Assembly (NCBI RefSeq): GCF_000471905.2
Contig: NW_006497511.1
Location: forward strand, 1,130,198-1,194,197
Origin: Amborella trichopoda
Taxonomy: Eukaryota; Streptophyta; Magnoliopsida; Amborellales; Amborellaceae
Length of the DNA: 64,000 nt
Direction: 5' to 3'
A model generated the notes under the pieces. That model ran no database searches, was not told the DNA's origin, and worked only from the letters and a program-made list of their open reading frames with translations. Both the position numbers and the translations under genes were made by a program. Every line of letters starts with the position of its first letter. Positions within the stretch are counted from its first letter, which is position 1. This document shows positions 23,593-34,876 of the stretch, piece by piece.

Positions 23593-24063
23593 TGTGAAAT
23601 CCTTTGAATTATGCACTACCGTTAAAGTGTTATATGCATTTCAATTATTCGGATTATACTTAATTATGCATTTATTGAAAGTGAAACTGTTGATGCATTT
23701 CTGTTAATATATCTCCTTTTGGAAAATATTGATATCTTTCAACCATGATTATTTTTAGGATTATGATGATCACTTACTGAGTAGCCAAACTCATCAAACT
23801 ATGGTAAACATTTTTCAGGATAACTGCGGCTTCATTTTGAGTACTCGTCAAGGGCAACTTTGGAAGATATTGCAGTTGTGTCTAAGCTTTTTTTTTGTTA
23901 CTTTGTAAGAATTCGTCAGTGTAAATTTGTCCTATCAAGAGATGTATATATGTTTTGACTGTCACATCTCAGGAATATCAGTATTGTAAATTCTTGGGGT
24001 GTAACAATAAGGGTCAAAAGGTGGGGGACTTTTAAGGTCGTTCCACTCATTAGATCGATCTGT

Positions 24064-24810
24064 TCATCTTTTTACATCATCAACAGAGTTCGATGTGAGC
24101 AGAGGGTCTTTTAGGTCTTTCCCTTGCTTAGACCGTTGGGGTGTTTGTTTACCGTCGTCACCCTCATTGAACATATGCCCCTCATTGAACATATGCAAGG
24201 GGTCTTTTAGGTCTTTCCCTTGCTTAGACTGTTGGGGAGTGCTTTTAACGTTGTCACCCTCAATGGAAAAGCTCTGAAGAGAAGATGACACGGGGACGTC
24301 TTCTTGATGGGAAGGAAGGAGGATCATGTCAGGGATAAAGTCTAGCAAAGTCGACAATGGGGAAGGGGCCTAAGAAATTCCTGCTCAATTGGAGGTTGAG
24401 CAGCCTTGTTTCTCCGAGGAGCAACTCCTAGTGCTCTTCTTCTGGTTTTATGAGGTGTTGTTTGATTTGTCTCACTAGGCTTGTGAACAGCCCTAGCTTG
24501 GCAGACTGCTTCTTGTCTTAAGGACTTGAGTCTGCTTCACCCATGGTGGACTATCCATGGCTGGGAAGTCAAGGGTTCAGCAGAGTGTGAATCATTATTA
24601 GGAAGGTCTTATGTTGGGAGATCCTCTTGCACCAGTGGAGCAGTGGATTTGAGATCATTTACTGGGACGTTGTAAAACGCTTGACATTCCCGTATGTTCT
24701 TTGCGAATATATCATGAAAACTGGTACGTTCTCACAAGTGGTGGCCCCATATCTAATGGTACGGGCTCCAATAGTCCTTAGGCCCCTGAGCTAGGCATCT
24801 AGGCTGCCTT
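24064..24810 (-). pseudogene. Gag-pol junction region, element B
   Basis: Frame 24357-24064 has an internal duplication: SKQGKDLKDPL occurs twice. Upstream, around 24760-24660, is FHDIFAKNIRECQAFYNVPV, matched by FHDIFTKKMWKCQEFYNVTV in element D. Element C keeps the homologous 38570-39060. The sequence is specific to this family, and I cannot give it a function. Confidence 0.5.
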
Positions 24811-24812
24811 CC

Positions 24813-27719
24813 CTATTTCGATGTGATTAGACCTTCCTGAAGCATTGTAACAAAGAAGGCGTGACAGATACCAGGGGCTTCATCTTCCTCTTGGACGGTT
24901 ACTGCATGGGAGGCTTCTGCTACCTCGAATGCATTCATTAAGTCCTCAAGCTTTATCTGACCCTTCTGAATCAGGGCCTCAATGATATTGTTTAGCGTGA
25001 AGCAGTCATCTATGGGGTGATTGATCCTTCCTTTTGCCTGAGTATCGAGCCCAGCTAGTTCAGAGAACTTAGCTTCTGGAAGCTCGATCATATTATGTTC
25101 CAATATTAACCGGAACAGTGCAGGACCAGTTCCTATGCCCGGTAAAGTAATCATCCCGATTAAGATTCACTGGTGAGGGTACTCGGTTGTACGACTGTTC
25201 GTTGCTTAGCTGTATGAGGAGCCGTCCTTACTATGGTTTACCTCTTTGAAGAGGTCCAAAGTTTGGGAGGGAGCCTTCTTCGGATCAGTGACTGCGATGG
25301 CTGCACTGATCACTCTTTTTTGCTGACTGCCTCAGTTCTTAGTCTGAGAGCTGCCATTACCCCGGTTGTTCCCAAAGCTTGTAGACGGTTGTCGTGACCC
25401 GCCGTGGTGGTGTGATAGACTTTCTATGCGGACTGATTTAGAAATCAGCTCTGACATGGAAGTTGGATTAGAGGTCTTGACGTGTATAGAAATTTCAGGT
25501 TGCATGATCCACACACAAGTTTGGACTGCTTCCTTCTGAGGCATGGGATTCGGATGGCGAGCAGCTAAATTTCTCTATCTTGATATGAACTGGTCCACAG
25601 GATCATCGGGGTCTTGAGTCAGGGTGAGAAGCTCGATGGTTTGAACCTCTCTCTCGACCTCATAGAAGCTCTAGTGGAACAACTTCTCCATTTCCTCCCA
25701 AGTATGCACTGAGTTCGGGGGACGTTGAGCATACCACTGAAAGGCTAAGCCATCAAGGGTTTCAACAAATTGATGGAGAAGGAGTATCCTATCAGCCATT
25801 GTTTCTCAACATTTTTTTTGAAAGTGGGCGATATGCTGATTTGGGGACGTGGTTCCGTTGAATAGGGGAAACTTCCATTTCTTTTAATCTGAGAGAAACA
25901 GGACCTAGTCAATGTAGGAAGGGTATGGCCTTTCATAAGGCGTTGCACCCTGTATCCCCGAAATTTGCTTGTTCTTTAAGCTAATGGTCACCATAGCATC
26001 TATGTCTACCTGTTAGATGGGGTGGGGGACAAAGTTGTCTGGTGAGGCAGAAGGAAGGGTCAGCCTTGGAGGTGCACCAGCTGAGTGGTGGGAATTGACC
26101 TCATGGTAAGCTGATTGTTGTGCAGCATCTATACGATCAATCTTCTCCATCATTGCACGCACCATATCTTCAAACTTGTTCATGCGATCTTCCTGTGTGT
26201 CAGGTTCGTCTATAACCATCATACTGACTGTTTCTCCAAGGAGGTCAGCCTTAGTTGTAGTTGAGGACTTGCGAACTTGACTGGTCGCACTCGGTAGATC
26301 GGCTAGAATGGGGCCAGCATGACCTGCCTGAACTCGAATTTTGTATACCAATTGCGTGAGGATCGGTTCTCGACGGTCTTCGGACCGTGGCTACTGAGGG
26401 CCTGGGTCGTCTTCTACAACGTTAACCACAATGCAGGGCTCATGGAGCTCTTCTTCAGGCTTCGACATCTGAAGATGGTAGAAGGGGTTCAGGCGATAAG
26501 AGTCATTAGAGCTGGTTACCCCGACTACCTTGGTCACTAGCTTGGTGAGAATTCGCAGACCACTATTGCGTTTAGTTTTGATGGACCTCGCGCCAAAACT
26601 ATGATCGGGCCTATGGTTGGTTAGCTCTTCTTACACAAGAGAGAGTTGTCTCCATCAGGTGTGGCAAAGGATGAGGGTCAGGGACTGGAGTCATCTTGGG
26701 CCGGGGATGATGAAGGACTTGATCTACTGTAAGGTCTTTGGCCCGAGCTCTCTTGTGGGCTGCAGAGAAGCGACTGAAGTGACGAGGCTGGTTCAGGATG
26801 GTGCTCTTGGGGAAGTTCTTCAAGTACCATGGATGAAGGTGCTTGCTCAAAGAAGAAGGGGCAGGCTAGAGCAGAGTTGACCCATGAGAACATCTGTGTT
26901 GATGGCAAGGGGCTGTCTAAAATGGCAGCGCATGTGCACCCTTGAAGACGGATCACGGGTGACCTAGGGGTCAACCAGGGCTCGAGCAAGTGGTCTGGCC
27001 TTAGGAGGCCGAGAACCGTGAGCAAGTGTTTGCAAGAGAACAGGTGGAGGCCTACCCCTTACAGGGTATGCTTGTGTGTGCTGAGTAGGAGAATGAAAAG
27101 ATCGTCTCCTGTGCAGTAGGGTTGGTGCATTGATGGCGTTCCCCCGAGCAGTGGGATGCATATGAGTAGCGTTTGTAGAACCTGGCCTTGGGAGGTCTGA
27201 TCCTGGCCGCTAACTCAAGGTGATGAAAGGGTTGCCCTGAGGTATGATTCGAGTGGGTAGCCCACGAGCATTATGGTATGTGCGAGGGGTGGAGGCCGTA
27301 AGGTCTCTGCATCGATGTGTTGAGCTTCTAGGGATAGAGACTTGTGGTGGTGCAGGAAAGTGGTGGGTAGCCTTGCGGTGACCCACCAGAGCAACGAGAA
27401 CTTGTTTGCCTTTTGTAAAGAGGGACTGGGCAGCCTTTCGGCTTACCTCAGCAATACAACCTACAAGTAGCTTGCCGGTGGCAGGGTAGATGCCGTGCGC
27501 GACAACAAATGTGTTGCCGCTGCAAGGCGCCTTGGTGGAAGTTCCACCAGAGCGAGGAGATGGGGAGTTAGGTCCCTCCTCACGCCAATCCAGGTTAAGA
27601 CCTAGAAGCTAGACCTAGGATCTTTGCTCAAAAAAAGGGTTGGGAACGAAGTTAGAGGAACTTTTTCCCTGGGGTGAATCCCTGATCCGGATGAATGGGT
27701 TATAGAACCCAGCAGCCAT
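24813..27719 (-). pseudogene. gag: gag, element B
   Basis: Structural protein that packs the RNA. The start at 27719 (M-A-A-G-F-Y-N-P-F) is 69 nt after the primer-binding site and is matched by M-T-A-N-F-Y-N-P-F in D. About 300 residues of basic, Pro/Ser/Arg-rich N-terminal extension follow, conserved with D (KAAQSLFTKGKQVLVALVGH). Next is NKFEDMVRAMMEKIDRIDAA (about 26180-26110), then the gag core (around 25950-25330; ISISPTF, SMSELISKSVRIESL). The C-terminal part (25154-24813) has HPIDDCFTLNNIIEALIQKG, where the Tat-type degenerate zinc-binding motif lies. Many frame breaks. Confidence 0.75.
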
Positions 27720-27787
27720 AAGTGCAGACAGAGAAAATAAAAAGTGAAACTTAGTCAAACAAGTACGATCCAATTAAGGGGGAGTAA

Positions 27788-27806
27788 GTCCCCAGTGGAG
27801 TCACCA
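27788..27806 (-). promoter_or_regulatory. Primer-binding site, element B
   Basis: Read on the reverse strand, TGGTGACTCCACTGGGGAC, three bases after the LTR end ACCA. It is close to the TGGCGACTC(T/C)GCTGGGGA site of many Tat/Ogre elements, which I recall as pairing with tRNA-Arg; that tRNA is not proven here. Element D has a decayed copy at 55480-55462. Confidence 0.75.
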
Positions 27807-27809
27807 AGC

Positions 27810-30800
27810 TGGTTTGATGTCCCAACTTACCCTCCAGATCAGGATGATAGGGCGGCATGTGTCTAGGGTTTTAAGGAGATCTGGGACTTTGAGATCGCTC
27901 TCTCGGGGACCTTGTTCGAGAACAAGGGCAGGTATAACAAACGGATGAGAGAGGAATTTAAGGTGGGCTCGAGAAGTACTCGGGCTGGCTCATGTGGGCG
28001 CTCTCTTAGATCACGAAGAAAGCCCCCCAGTAGTAAAACTGGTTCGAAATAGCCTCCCTTGGCTTGTATTTTCCTATTTCTTCAATCACACACATATGAA
28101 AAACGTTACAAGACAGGTGGGTCAAAGGACTACACCTTGCCTTCAGGTGAATGTACACAGTCGTGCACATTCAAAGGATGAGAAGACTGGGAAAATGAAG
28201 ATTGGGGTTAGAAGAATTCGATCGAGTGGTGAGACTGACACAATGACCTGACTAGTAGGTAATTGACCTGTCGTGGTAGTAAAAGGGGCATGGTAGCTCA
28301 GACCGGCTCATCAAATTTACTATTAGACGACGGTACCAATACCAACAGCTAGACACAATGACTTGTCTGTCGTGACAATAAAGCGGGCACAGTAACTATG
28401 ACCGGCACAACAACAATACAGTTAAACGACGTGACTATCATTGAAGGCCAATCTCAACCATTCTTGAACAAAGGAGAGAGTAAAAGAAAGAAGAGAGATC
28501 AGAGAGAGAAAGAAAAGAAGAGTGAGATGAGGAGAGAGAAAAGAAGACGATAAAAGAGAAGAAGAACCAGAGTAGGATAGAAAATCATGAGAGAATAAGG
28601 AGAGAGAAGGGAAGGAAAGGAGGAGGAGGACACCTATGGAAATGAGAGGAGAGAGGAAACTTAGATGTGAAATAAAGAAAGAGGAGAGAGAAAGCATGCA
28701 GGCGGCAAGGGGCTTGTGTTAGCTGTGTCATAAGAAAGAGGAGAGGGAAAGCTCAGTCGGCGATGGCTTCCGCCGGCTGTGAAATAAGAAAAGAAAGAGG
28801 GAGAAAACCAATCGGCGATAGGCTTGTGCCGGCTATGACAAAGGAGAAGAAAATGAGAGGACCCATCCAGCACTAGGCTTGCACTAATTGTGACAGATCA
28901 AAAGAGAAGAGAAGAAAGAGAGAGAAACCCGACCGGTATTAGGCTTGCGCCAATTGTGAAAGAAGAGAAGAAAGAGAGAAAAAACCCAGTCGGCGCTAGG
29001 CTTGCGCCGATTGTGAGAGAAGAGAAGAAAGAGAGAGAAAACCCAGCCGATGATAGGCTTGCGTCGGCTGTGCTGAAGGAGAAGAAAAAGAGAGGAACCC
29101 AACAGGTGTTAGGCTTTGCCGATTGTGACAGAACATAAGAAAAGAAAAGAGAGAAAGAAACCCGACCGGTGCTAGGCTTGCCTCGGTTAGGCGAAGGCCT
29201 GGCTCATTGTTCATGTCTTAAGAGCAGGAAGGCATCACACCAGGCGATAGGTCCATCCTGCGTGAATGGAGAAAGAGAAGTAGGGAATGAGGGACATGAT
29301 AAACTAGAGGAGGAAGAGAAAGAAAGAGATAAAGAATAAAATAAGAGAGAGAAAGAAAGATAGAGATTAAAAAGATGAGAGAGAGAAAGATAGAGATGAG
29401 AAAGAGGAGAGAGAAAGAGGGGAGGAGAGAGAAAAGTAGAGAGGAGAGAGAAAAGAGGGAAAAGAGGGAAAAGAGGGAAAAGAGGGAAAAGAGGAGGAGA
29501 GACAGAATAGGAGGAGAGATAAAATTACCTTGTCGAAGGGTACTGACCCTTTTCTTCTCTCTCCTCTCTCTCTCCGTGACACACCCACGTACTCAAGCAA
29601 TAAGCGAAATTTGCATGTTTGCAAAGAATTGAGCCCAACATAAGTGGATGCCCAAAAACTACCTAAAATTGAATATAATTACAATCAAATTGAATAAAAA
29701 TAAATTCTAAAAATGGGTCCAAAATGACTGTTTTCCCTCTGCCTGACAATGTGTGGTGTTTCAAAACAGTCCCTGTTGCTGCCCGAGAACTTTTGTGATC
29801 TTCCATGACAAATCTGAGGTTGTTGTGATGTTGTTTAATCAAAATATAACTGTTTTCTTGTAGGGATCGTCATGGCGATCAATTTGATAGCAATTTTGAG
29901 CCATGAATCATGTTTTTGAGCCATGATCATGTGACTTGAATTTGGGATGAAACCTGAAAACTTTAAATCAATTATGTTCTCGTTCCATAATGTTTTTCTT
30001 CCACTTTTTTATTGAATCACATTGAGCATGCCGTCACGATCACGTTGCAACAAACACGGCTTAATTTCGTGTCCAGATGAAGATTTTGTCGTCTTGAGTT
30101 TTTTGCAAGACCCTTGAAATTCGGCAGCTGGAATTTACAATAGATTTGATGCCTCTGTGTGAAATCCAACTGTTGACCATATGCGAGGTTCAGACCAGAG
30201 ATAGCCTCAAACCTTACGCCCATAATGCAATTGTTTTCGTGTCGATCGTGTAGAGAGGGTCATGATTTGGCCGCTCGAGTGAGGCATGCTGCTGTTGAAG
30301 TTTCTGTAATTTTCTTCACGCATCAGCAACTTCTTTCTAGTTTTCCTCCCTGCTCAGGCACCGTCACGGGGTGTACTACTTATCGAAACCCTTGTCTTGA
30401 TGAGGCAAATATGCACACAAAATTTGAGCGTGATCTGACTTAGAACGAGTGAGATATAGGCCCCGAAAGTCACTGTCTGTGACTATAAAAACATCCACCT
30501 TTAATTGTGTTTTGGTGTAGGGTGGACACGTAGGAATAGTGTGCTGCCTACCCCTTTTCGATATTTTGCCCATAACTTTGTCCTGGAGTGCCCTATTAAG
30601 CTAAAACTTGACCCACATGGGTTTTTTATTGTGCCGGATCTAATGGTGGTGGCCCTATGCTATTTGACTCATTGAAAATAGTTCAGGGTCCATTTCAGAG
30701 TAGAGGCCAATTTTTCCAAAGTTGTTTCTTTGTGTTCACTGCCTTAGACATATCTAATGTTGTCAAAATTTCCACTGTTTTGTAAGCTTTATTAACCTGC

Positions 30801-30852
30801 TTTCTCTTTATTTCGCATCAGGCACCAAGGTGCTAAAAAATGCGTTCGAACA
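27810..30852 (-). mobile_element. 5' LTR of element B
   Basis: About 3.04 kb; in element sense it runs from TGTTCGAAC (30852) to CATCAAACCA (27810). U3 is about 30852-29650. A GA/CT-rich tract follows (29580-29270), then the hairpin array (29200-28690), then the conserved leader end (28450-27810). The U3 matches 45750-47066, 56850-58224 and 41200-42565 nearly throughout. It directly adjoins element C's 3' UTR. Confidence 0.85.
28690..29200 (-). repeat. Hairpin array in the B LTR
   Basis: Eight or so units of about 60-70 bp, each with two pairing arms around a CTAGGCTTG loop, separated by GAAGAGAAGAAAGAGAG spacers. Clearest: CAGTCGGCG (28987-28995) with CGCCGATTG (29005-29013), one G-T pair. 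Others: CAGCCGATG with CGTCGGCTG (about 29043-29070) and GGCGATGG with CCGCCGGC-type arms (about 28758-28780). Confidence 0.8.
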
Positions 30853-31800
30853 GGGGGTCTTTAGTTATTTTTGTAGTGTTTTTATGACCTTGTGGGAGTA
30901 GTGTTCTTCCTCATGAAACTTGTCTTGCTTTCTAGGCGAGTTTTTTTTTTTTCGGGTCCTTTTTATAAATGGACTCAGGCTGTCGGAATCTTGCTTGATG
31001 TTTGTATTTTTTGACCCTAGTATTGTCACACAAGAACTTTTTTTCTTTGAATGTGGGCAGGCACCTCCTGGTGAGGCGAGTATTGCACCAACCTATTTAC
31101 TAGTCCAAGCGTCCTTTGCGGATTTTTGTCAAACTTGGGAAGCGGCGCCGTAGAGACGGATTTCACCAACTTTTTTATTTGGGGCTCTTTTACCCATGAC
31201 CTCACCGTCATGTCTACCCTTTTCATCTGTTTTTTCTCACGGTACCCTTTTGGGAGTTCACCGTGCCCAGGTTTTATTTTCACACAATTCTTTTACTCAT
31301 GGTTTTGTGACCATGCTCGTCCATCATTTTTACAAACGGAATTCCCTTATCTAGGTATACACCATGGCCGTTATTTTTGTTAAGGCGTGTTTAAGGTCAT
31401 GCCTTCGGGACATGTGTGAAGCCTTTTAACGTCATACAGTTAGGACGTGCACTATAGTTTAGGGTCATATAGCTAGACCATGGTGGTGATGCATGAGAGT
31501 CTGTGGAGGCCATGGAGTGAGTATGGTGGTGGTTTTGACTCACTTTGTAAAGATAACAGGAGGCTACTTAGGAAAGATTGATGATGTATGAATGGTGAGT
31601 GAAAAATGATGACCCACTAGCTGATGGCGATTATGGATGGTGGAATAGTTCGCCATTTTGTGAGCATGAGTGAAACTCACTGGGGAAAGATGGATAGTGA
31701 TAAGATGAATGGATTTACTGGGGAAGCAATAAAGGTGGAGCACTCACACGAGCAGGTCGGTTTGAGAAGGAGTGCGTGAAGATGCACGTAAAGGGCGTGT
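30853..31800 (-). other. Conserved 3' UTR block, element C
   Basis: Matches D 47860-48830 and, reverse-complemented, A 6600-7400 and E 58280-58740. Recognisable pieces are CTTGTCTTGCTTTCT, CAGGCTGTCGGAATCTTG, TTTACTCATGGTTTTGTGAC and GTCTGTGGAGGCCATGGAGT. Short frames on either strand are not conserved among copies. A lone satellite monomer lies at about 31390-31490. Confidence 0.7.
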
Positions 31801-31802
31801 GC

Positions 31803-32110
31803 GCATATGAGGGGGCATCTTTAAGGTCATGCCTTCTGGACCTGTGCAAAGCAGTTTAACGTCATTCGACCAGGACATGCTCTATGGTTTAAGGTCATAT
31901 AGCTTGGATCATGGGTATGCAATTTGAAGTCCTACAGCTAGGACCATGCACTTTAAGGTCGTGCAATTAGACCTCCATTACAGTTTAAGGAAAAATAGAT
32001 TGGACCATGGATATAAAGTTTAAAGTCTTGCAGCTAGGACCATGCAATTTATGGTCGTGCAACTAGACCGCTGCTACAGTTTGTGGTCGTATAGTTCAGA
32101 CCATTGTGTG
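31803..32110 (-). repeat. 35-bp satellite block 1, element C
   Basis: Reverse-complement monomers such as CAATTTATGGTCGTGCAACT and AGTTTAAGGTCATATAGCTT, in alternating types (a dimer of about 65-70 bp), in the same element-relative orientation as the array in A. Confidence 0.85.
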
Positions 32111-32214
32111 GGTCACCATGTGGAAGAAGCTTCATGGAGGATGGGTCTGTGGATGATAATCTGAAAGGCTATACACAAGCAGAGAGCTTTTGATGACGAT
32201 GGTGGCCCAATGAG

Positions 32215-32600
32215 GAATGGCAAGCGGAAGCGAACTTCACTGGGGATTAGAAAGGCGAGTGTGACGCCATGGGGATAATGAGTAATGGTATGCATGTACC
32301 TCTGCTAAGATTGATGGGCCAGAGCACAGCTGCAACCCCGTTGGGGATTGAAAAGATAAGCATGACCCTAACCCCCTGGGGATCGTAGGTCACAATAGGC
32401 TGTGACTCCTACTGGGGATGTTGGTGTGAAAGAGACCCATTGGGGCTGAAAGGTGTAAGCACGACTCCACGGGAATAATGGGCTGCAATATGGATGTGAC
32501 TCTTATTGGGGATGAGGGACAGTGGCCTGTATGCAGCTCCACTGGAAATTACAATAGGGAGCAGAGTGGTAAGCACACTGGGGATAGTGACGTCCATTTC
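32215..32600 (-). repeat. CTGGGGAT-type tandem repeats, element C
   Basis: Ten or so loose units of 30-60 bp built on CACTGGGGATAATGGG followed by CTGCAATATGGATGTGAC-like text. D has the same at 49560-49910, and A holds about one unit at 6014-6147. Confidence 0.65.
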
Positions 32601-32905
32601 TAGCTTAAAGTCATGTGAATGGACTATGTGCATAATAGTTTTATGTTCTTGTGACTCAGACCATTGCCATGCAATTTTAAGTCCTGTTGCTAGGATCATG
32701 CAGTTTAAGGTCATGCAACTAGACCTCCGCTATAGTTTAAGGTCATATAGTTTGGACTCTGGAGTTTAGGGTCGTGCATCTAGACCATGGCTGTGCAGTT
32801 TATGGTCGTGCGGCACGGACCAGGGCTGTGCAGTTTAACGTCACGCAGCACAGATCATGGCTGTGTAGTCTAAGGTCATGCAGCACAGACCATTGTGTGG
32901 TAAGG
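32600..32905 (-). repeat. 35-bp satellite block 2, element C
   Basis: Further monomers (TCATGCAGTTTAAGGTCATG, GGCTGTGCAGTTTATGGTCG) resembling the CCATGG subtype of A. The two blocks in C are split by the CTGGGGAT repeats. Confidence 0.85.
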
Positions 32906-33059
32906 AAACATGTCTCCATGGGGTGAAGAGCCATCACAGAAGATTGGACTTCTTAAGGAGGCAGAACGATAGTCCAGATGGGAGTGCCATAGCATGCACA
33001 CATCACTACGTCTTGGATGGCGTTCGCAACATTAGTCTGTTGATGAAGTGCACATGGCG

Positions 33060-33250
33060 CTAGGTCCTTGGAGCACGTGACGACAGATCCTCAATGGAGA
33101 GCATGGCAACAGTTCCTTGATAAGGTGCACGGTGCTAGTCTCTTGATGGAGCGCACGTCGTTAAGCCCTTGCGAAGCATGCGGTGTTAGTCTCTAGATGG
33201 AGCGCAAGACGTTAATCCCTTGTGAAGCGTGTGGTGCTTGCCCCTTTAAC
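33060..33250 (-). repeat. About 58-bp repeat, element C 3' UTR
   Basis: Two to three units with GGTGCTAGTCTCTTGATGGA and GCGCACGTCGTTAAGCCCTT. They sit where B and D have the GCCGGCGCTAGG motif cluster before the antisense promoter, so they may be a changed form of it. Confidence 0.55.
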
Positions 33251-33425
33251 GGAGAACGTGACGATAAAGCATGGCATCAGCAACGAGCTCAAGATTCATA
33301 GGAACCATTGGGCTCGCATTCGGGTCTCAAGCTTGACCCGCCCCGACCTGGACTTATCATCATCTTGAGCGCAGGATTGGGTTGTCATTTTGAACATGTA
33401 AGGGGCATTTCGAGATATTGCTGAG

Positions 33426-34791
33426 TATAAAATGGGGAAAAAACACCATTTCACTATTTTATCAAAATATAAAAAGGTGAAAAGAGTTTTTAGAGAGAGA
33501 GAGAGAGTCGGGGCTTCCACCAAGGGACTTCCAATAAGAGTTTCCCAACCAATATTCGCAGCATTCCGGCCTTCAGGATTGTGCTTGCGAGGTTGATCAG
33601 GTCGTGGGGCTTCGCAACGTGCTCGAGAGTGTTTTCAGAGGGTGCCAAGGACTTCTGAGAAGGAAACAGGGGCTACTCAAAGTTTTGCCGAGGCTTTTCT
33701 AGTAAAACTGCAAGAGTCGCAGTGGTGCTCCTGCCAAAGTTCTAGTGCTTTCTGGTAGTTCTACGGCTACTGGAGGGCCTTTGTCAATCCTCTGGTTACC
33801 AAGAGAGAAGATGGACGAGCAGCGGTTGGCTCACCGAAAACTCAGTGAAATTCTGGTGAGTTGTGATGCTGCAAAAGTGCGAAGAAGGGAGAAGGTAAAT
33901 TCGCAAGGTCATAGGGGAGCTTTCGTGGGAACTCCAGTTGTATTCCACTAGCTCTGGTTGTGAGTAGAAGGCGCGTAAGGGTTTTCTGGTGAACATGGGT
34001 GAGTTCTCGGTGAGAAGAGGAAATTCTGGTAAGAGCCCAAGGCGTCATAGGGGTGAAACTGTCGAGGAGACGAAGGGTTGTGAAAAGGTGGACCAACACA
34101 GAGGGGTGACGGTTGGGGAAACGAAAGAGGCACGAGGGTTAATGCCCCCTGAGAATTGGGGACAGTGGGAACCGGAGCACGATTAGGGCCTGCACGACAT
34201 TAAGTCGCATGCATTGGTTCCTTCGCGTGATGTTCAGTTGCTCGCGGCCACAACCATGCTCGGTAGCATGTCGATCGTGTCAATGGTCGTGCATAGTGTT
34301 GGTCTACTCAAGGTGATGGTAGAATGCGAGATTGAGTTGCAGATGGCGATGGTTGCGCACGGCGTTGGTTATGTGCGGCGATGACCAACGACGATGTCTT
34401 GTGGGGGGCCAAGAGTGATGGAAAAGAGAAAGCCCGGTCACTGTGGTCTGTTGTAAGCCAAGTCCTCTAACATAACAGTGAAGTCCATGTTGTTTTGGAG
34501 GAAGGGAATCCATCATGGGCCAGTTCCTTGCCAGAGAAGTCTGCTTTGTATGTCAGAAGAATTGAAGCTGACTAAGAAATGGTTGGCCTCTTCCTTTTGC
34601 CTGTAACCATCCTCTTTGAGAATCCTACAAATGAATTGAAGCAGACCTGCAAGTGGTTTTGCTTCTTCTTCATGATGAGGGTGTTTCTTTTTGGCCTGTA
34701 ACTGTTCTCTTATCCTCAAATGCAAGAGCTTTGTAACTTCCTTAATAGCAGGCTTTTGATTGTAACTTGTAACTTTTTCTAATGCAATAAA
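33426..34791 (+). other. Antisense transcription unit, element C
   Basis: TATAAAAT at 33426-33433, followed by the same block as in B and D, and AATAAA at 34786-34791, 85 bp before the end of pol on the other strand. The last 350 bp (AACAGTGAAGTCCATGTTGT; GGCCAGTTCCTTG; TTCTCTTATCCTCAAATGCA) align with B 17040-17590. No conserved long frame; frames of about 65-85 residues here are not shared with B. Confidence 0.55.
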
Positions 34792-34876
34792 AGAAATGAA
34801 CTTCCATCGTGACGACTTAGTGATCCTTTTCTCCATTTTTTTCTTTTTCCTGCATGCACCGCATTTTAGGGATATG

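Larger units (their letters stand above)
21953..24006 (+). mobile_element. Solo LTR, probably of a chromovirus (Tekay/Del-like)
   Basis: Inserted in B between gag and pol. Near the left end is GGTTACACCTCG; the right end is CTTGGGGTGTAACA, giving the GTTACACC/GGTGTAAC pair seen in chromovirus LTRs. ATAAGG flanks both sides (21947-21952; 24007-24012), a candidate target duplication. It carries a GTGGACTCATC-type minisatellite, also common in this LTR type. No internal genes are present, so it is a solo LTR, unless the N gap hides something. The exact left terminus is uncertain. Confidence 0.6.
15781..30852 (-). mobile_element. Element B: truncated Tat-like Ty3/gypsy retrotransposon
   Basis: Reverse-strand element. 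From its 5' end: LTR 30852-27810, primer-binding site 27806-27788, gag from 27719, an inserted solo LTR, pol (RT, RNase H, aRNase H, integrase) to 17653, then the antisense transcription unit. The satellite part of the 3' UTR and the 3' LTR are missing, so it breaks off near 15781. The second RNase H domain after the first is diagnostic of the Tat lineage. Stops, frameshifts and altered catalytic residues show that it is dead. Its 5' LTR abuts element C's 3' UTR without C's purine tract. Confidence 0.8.
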
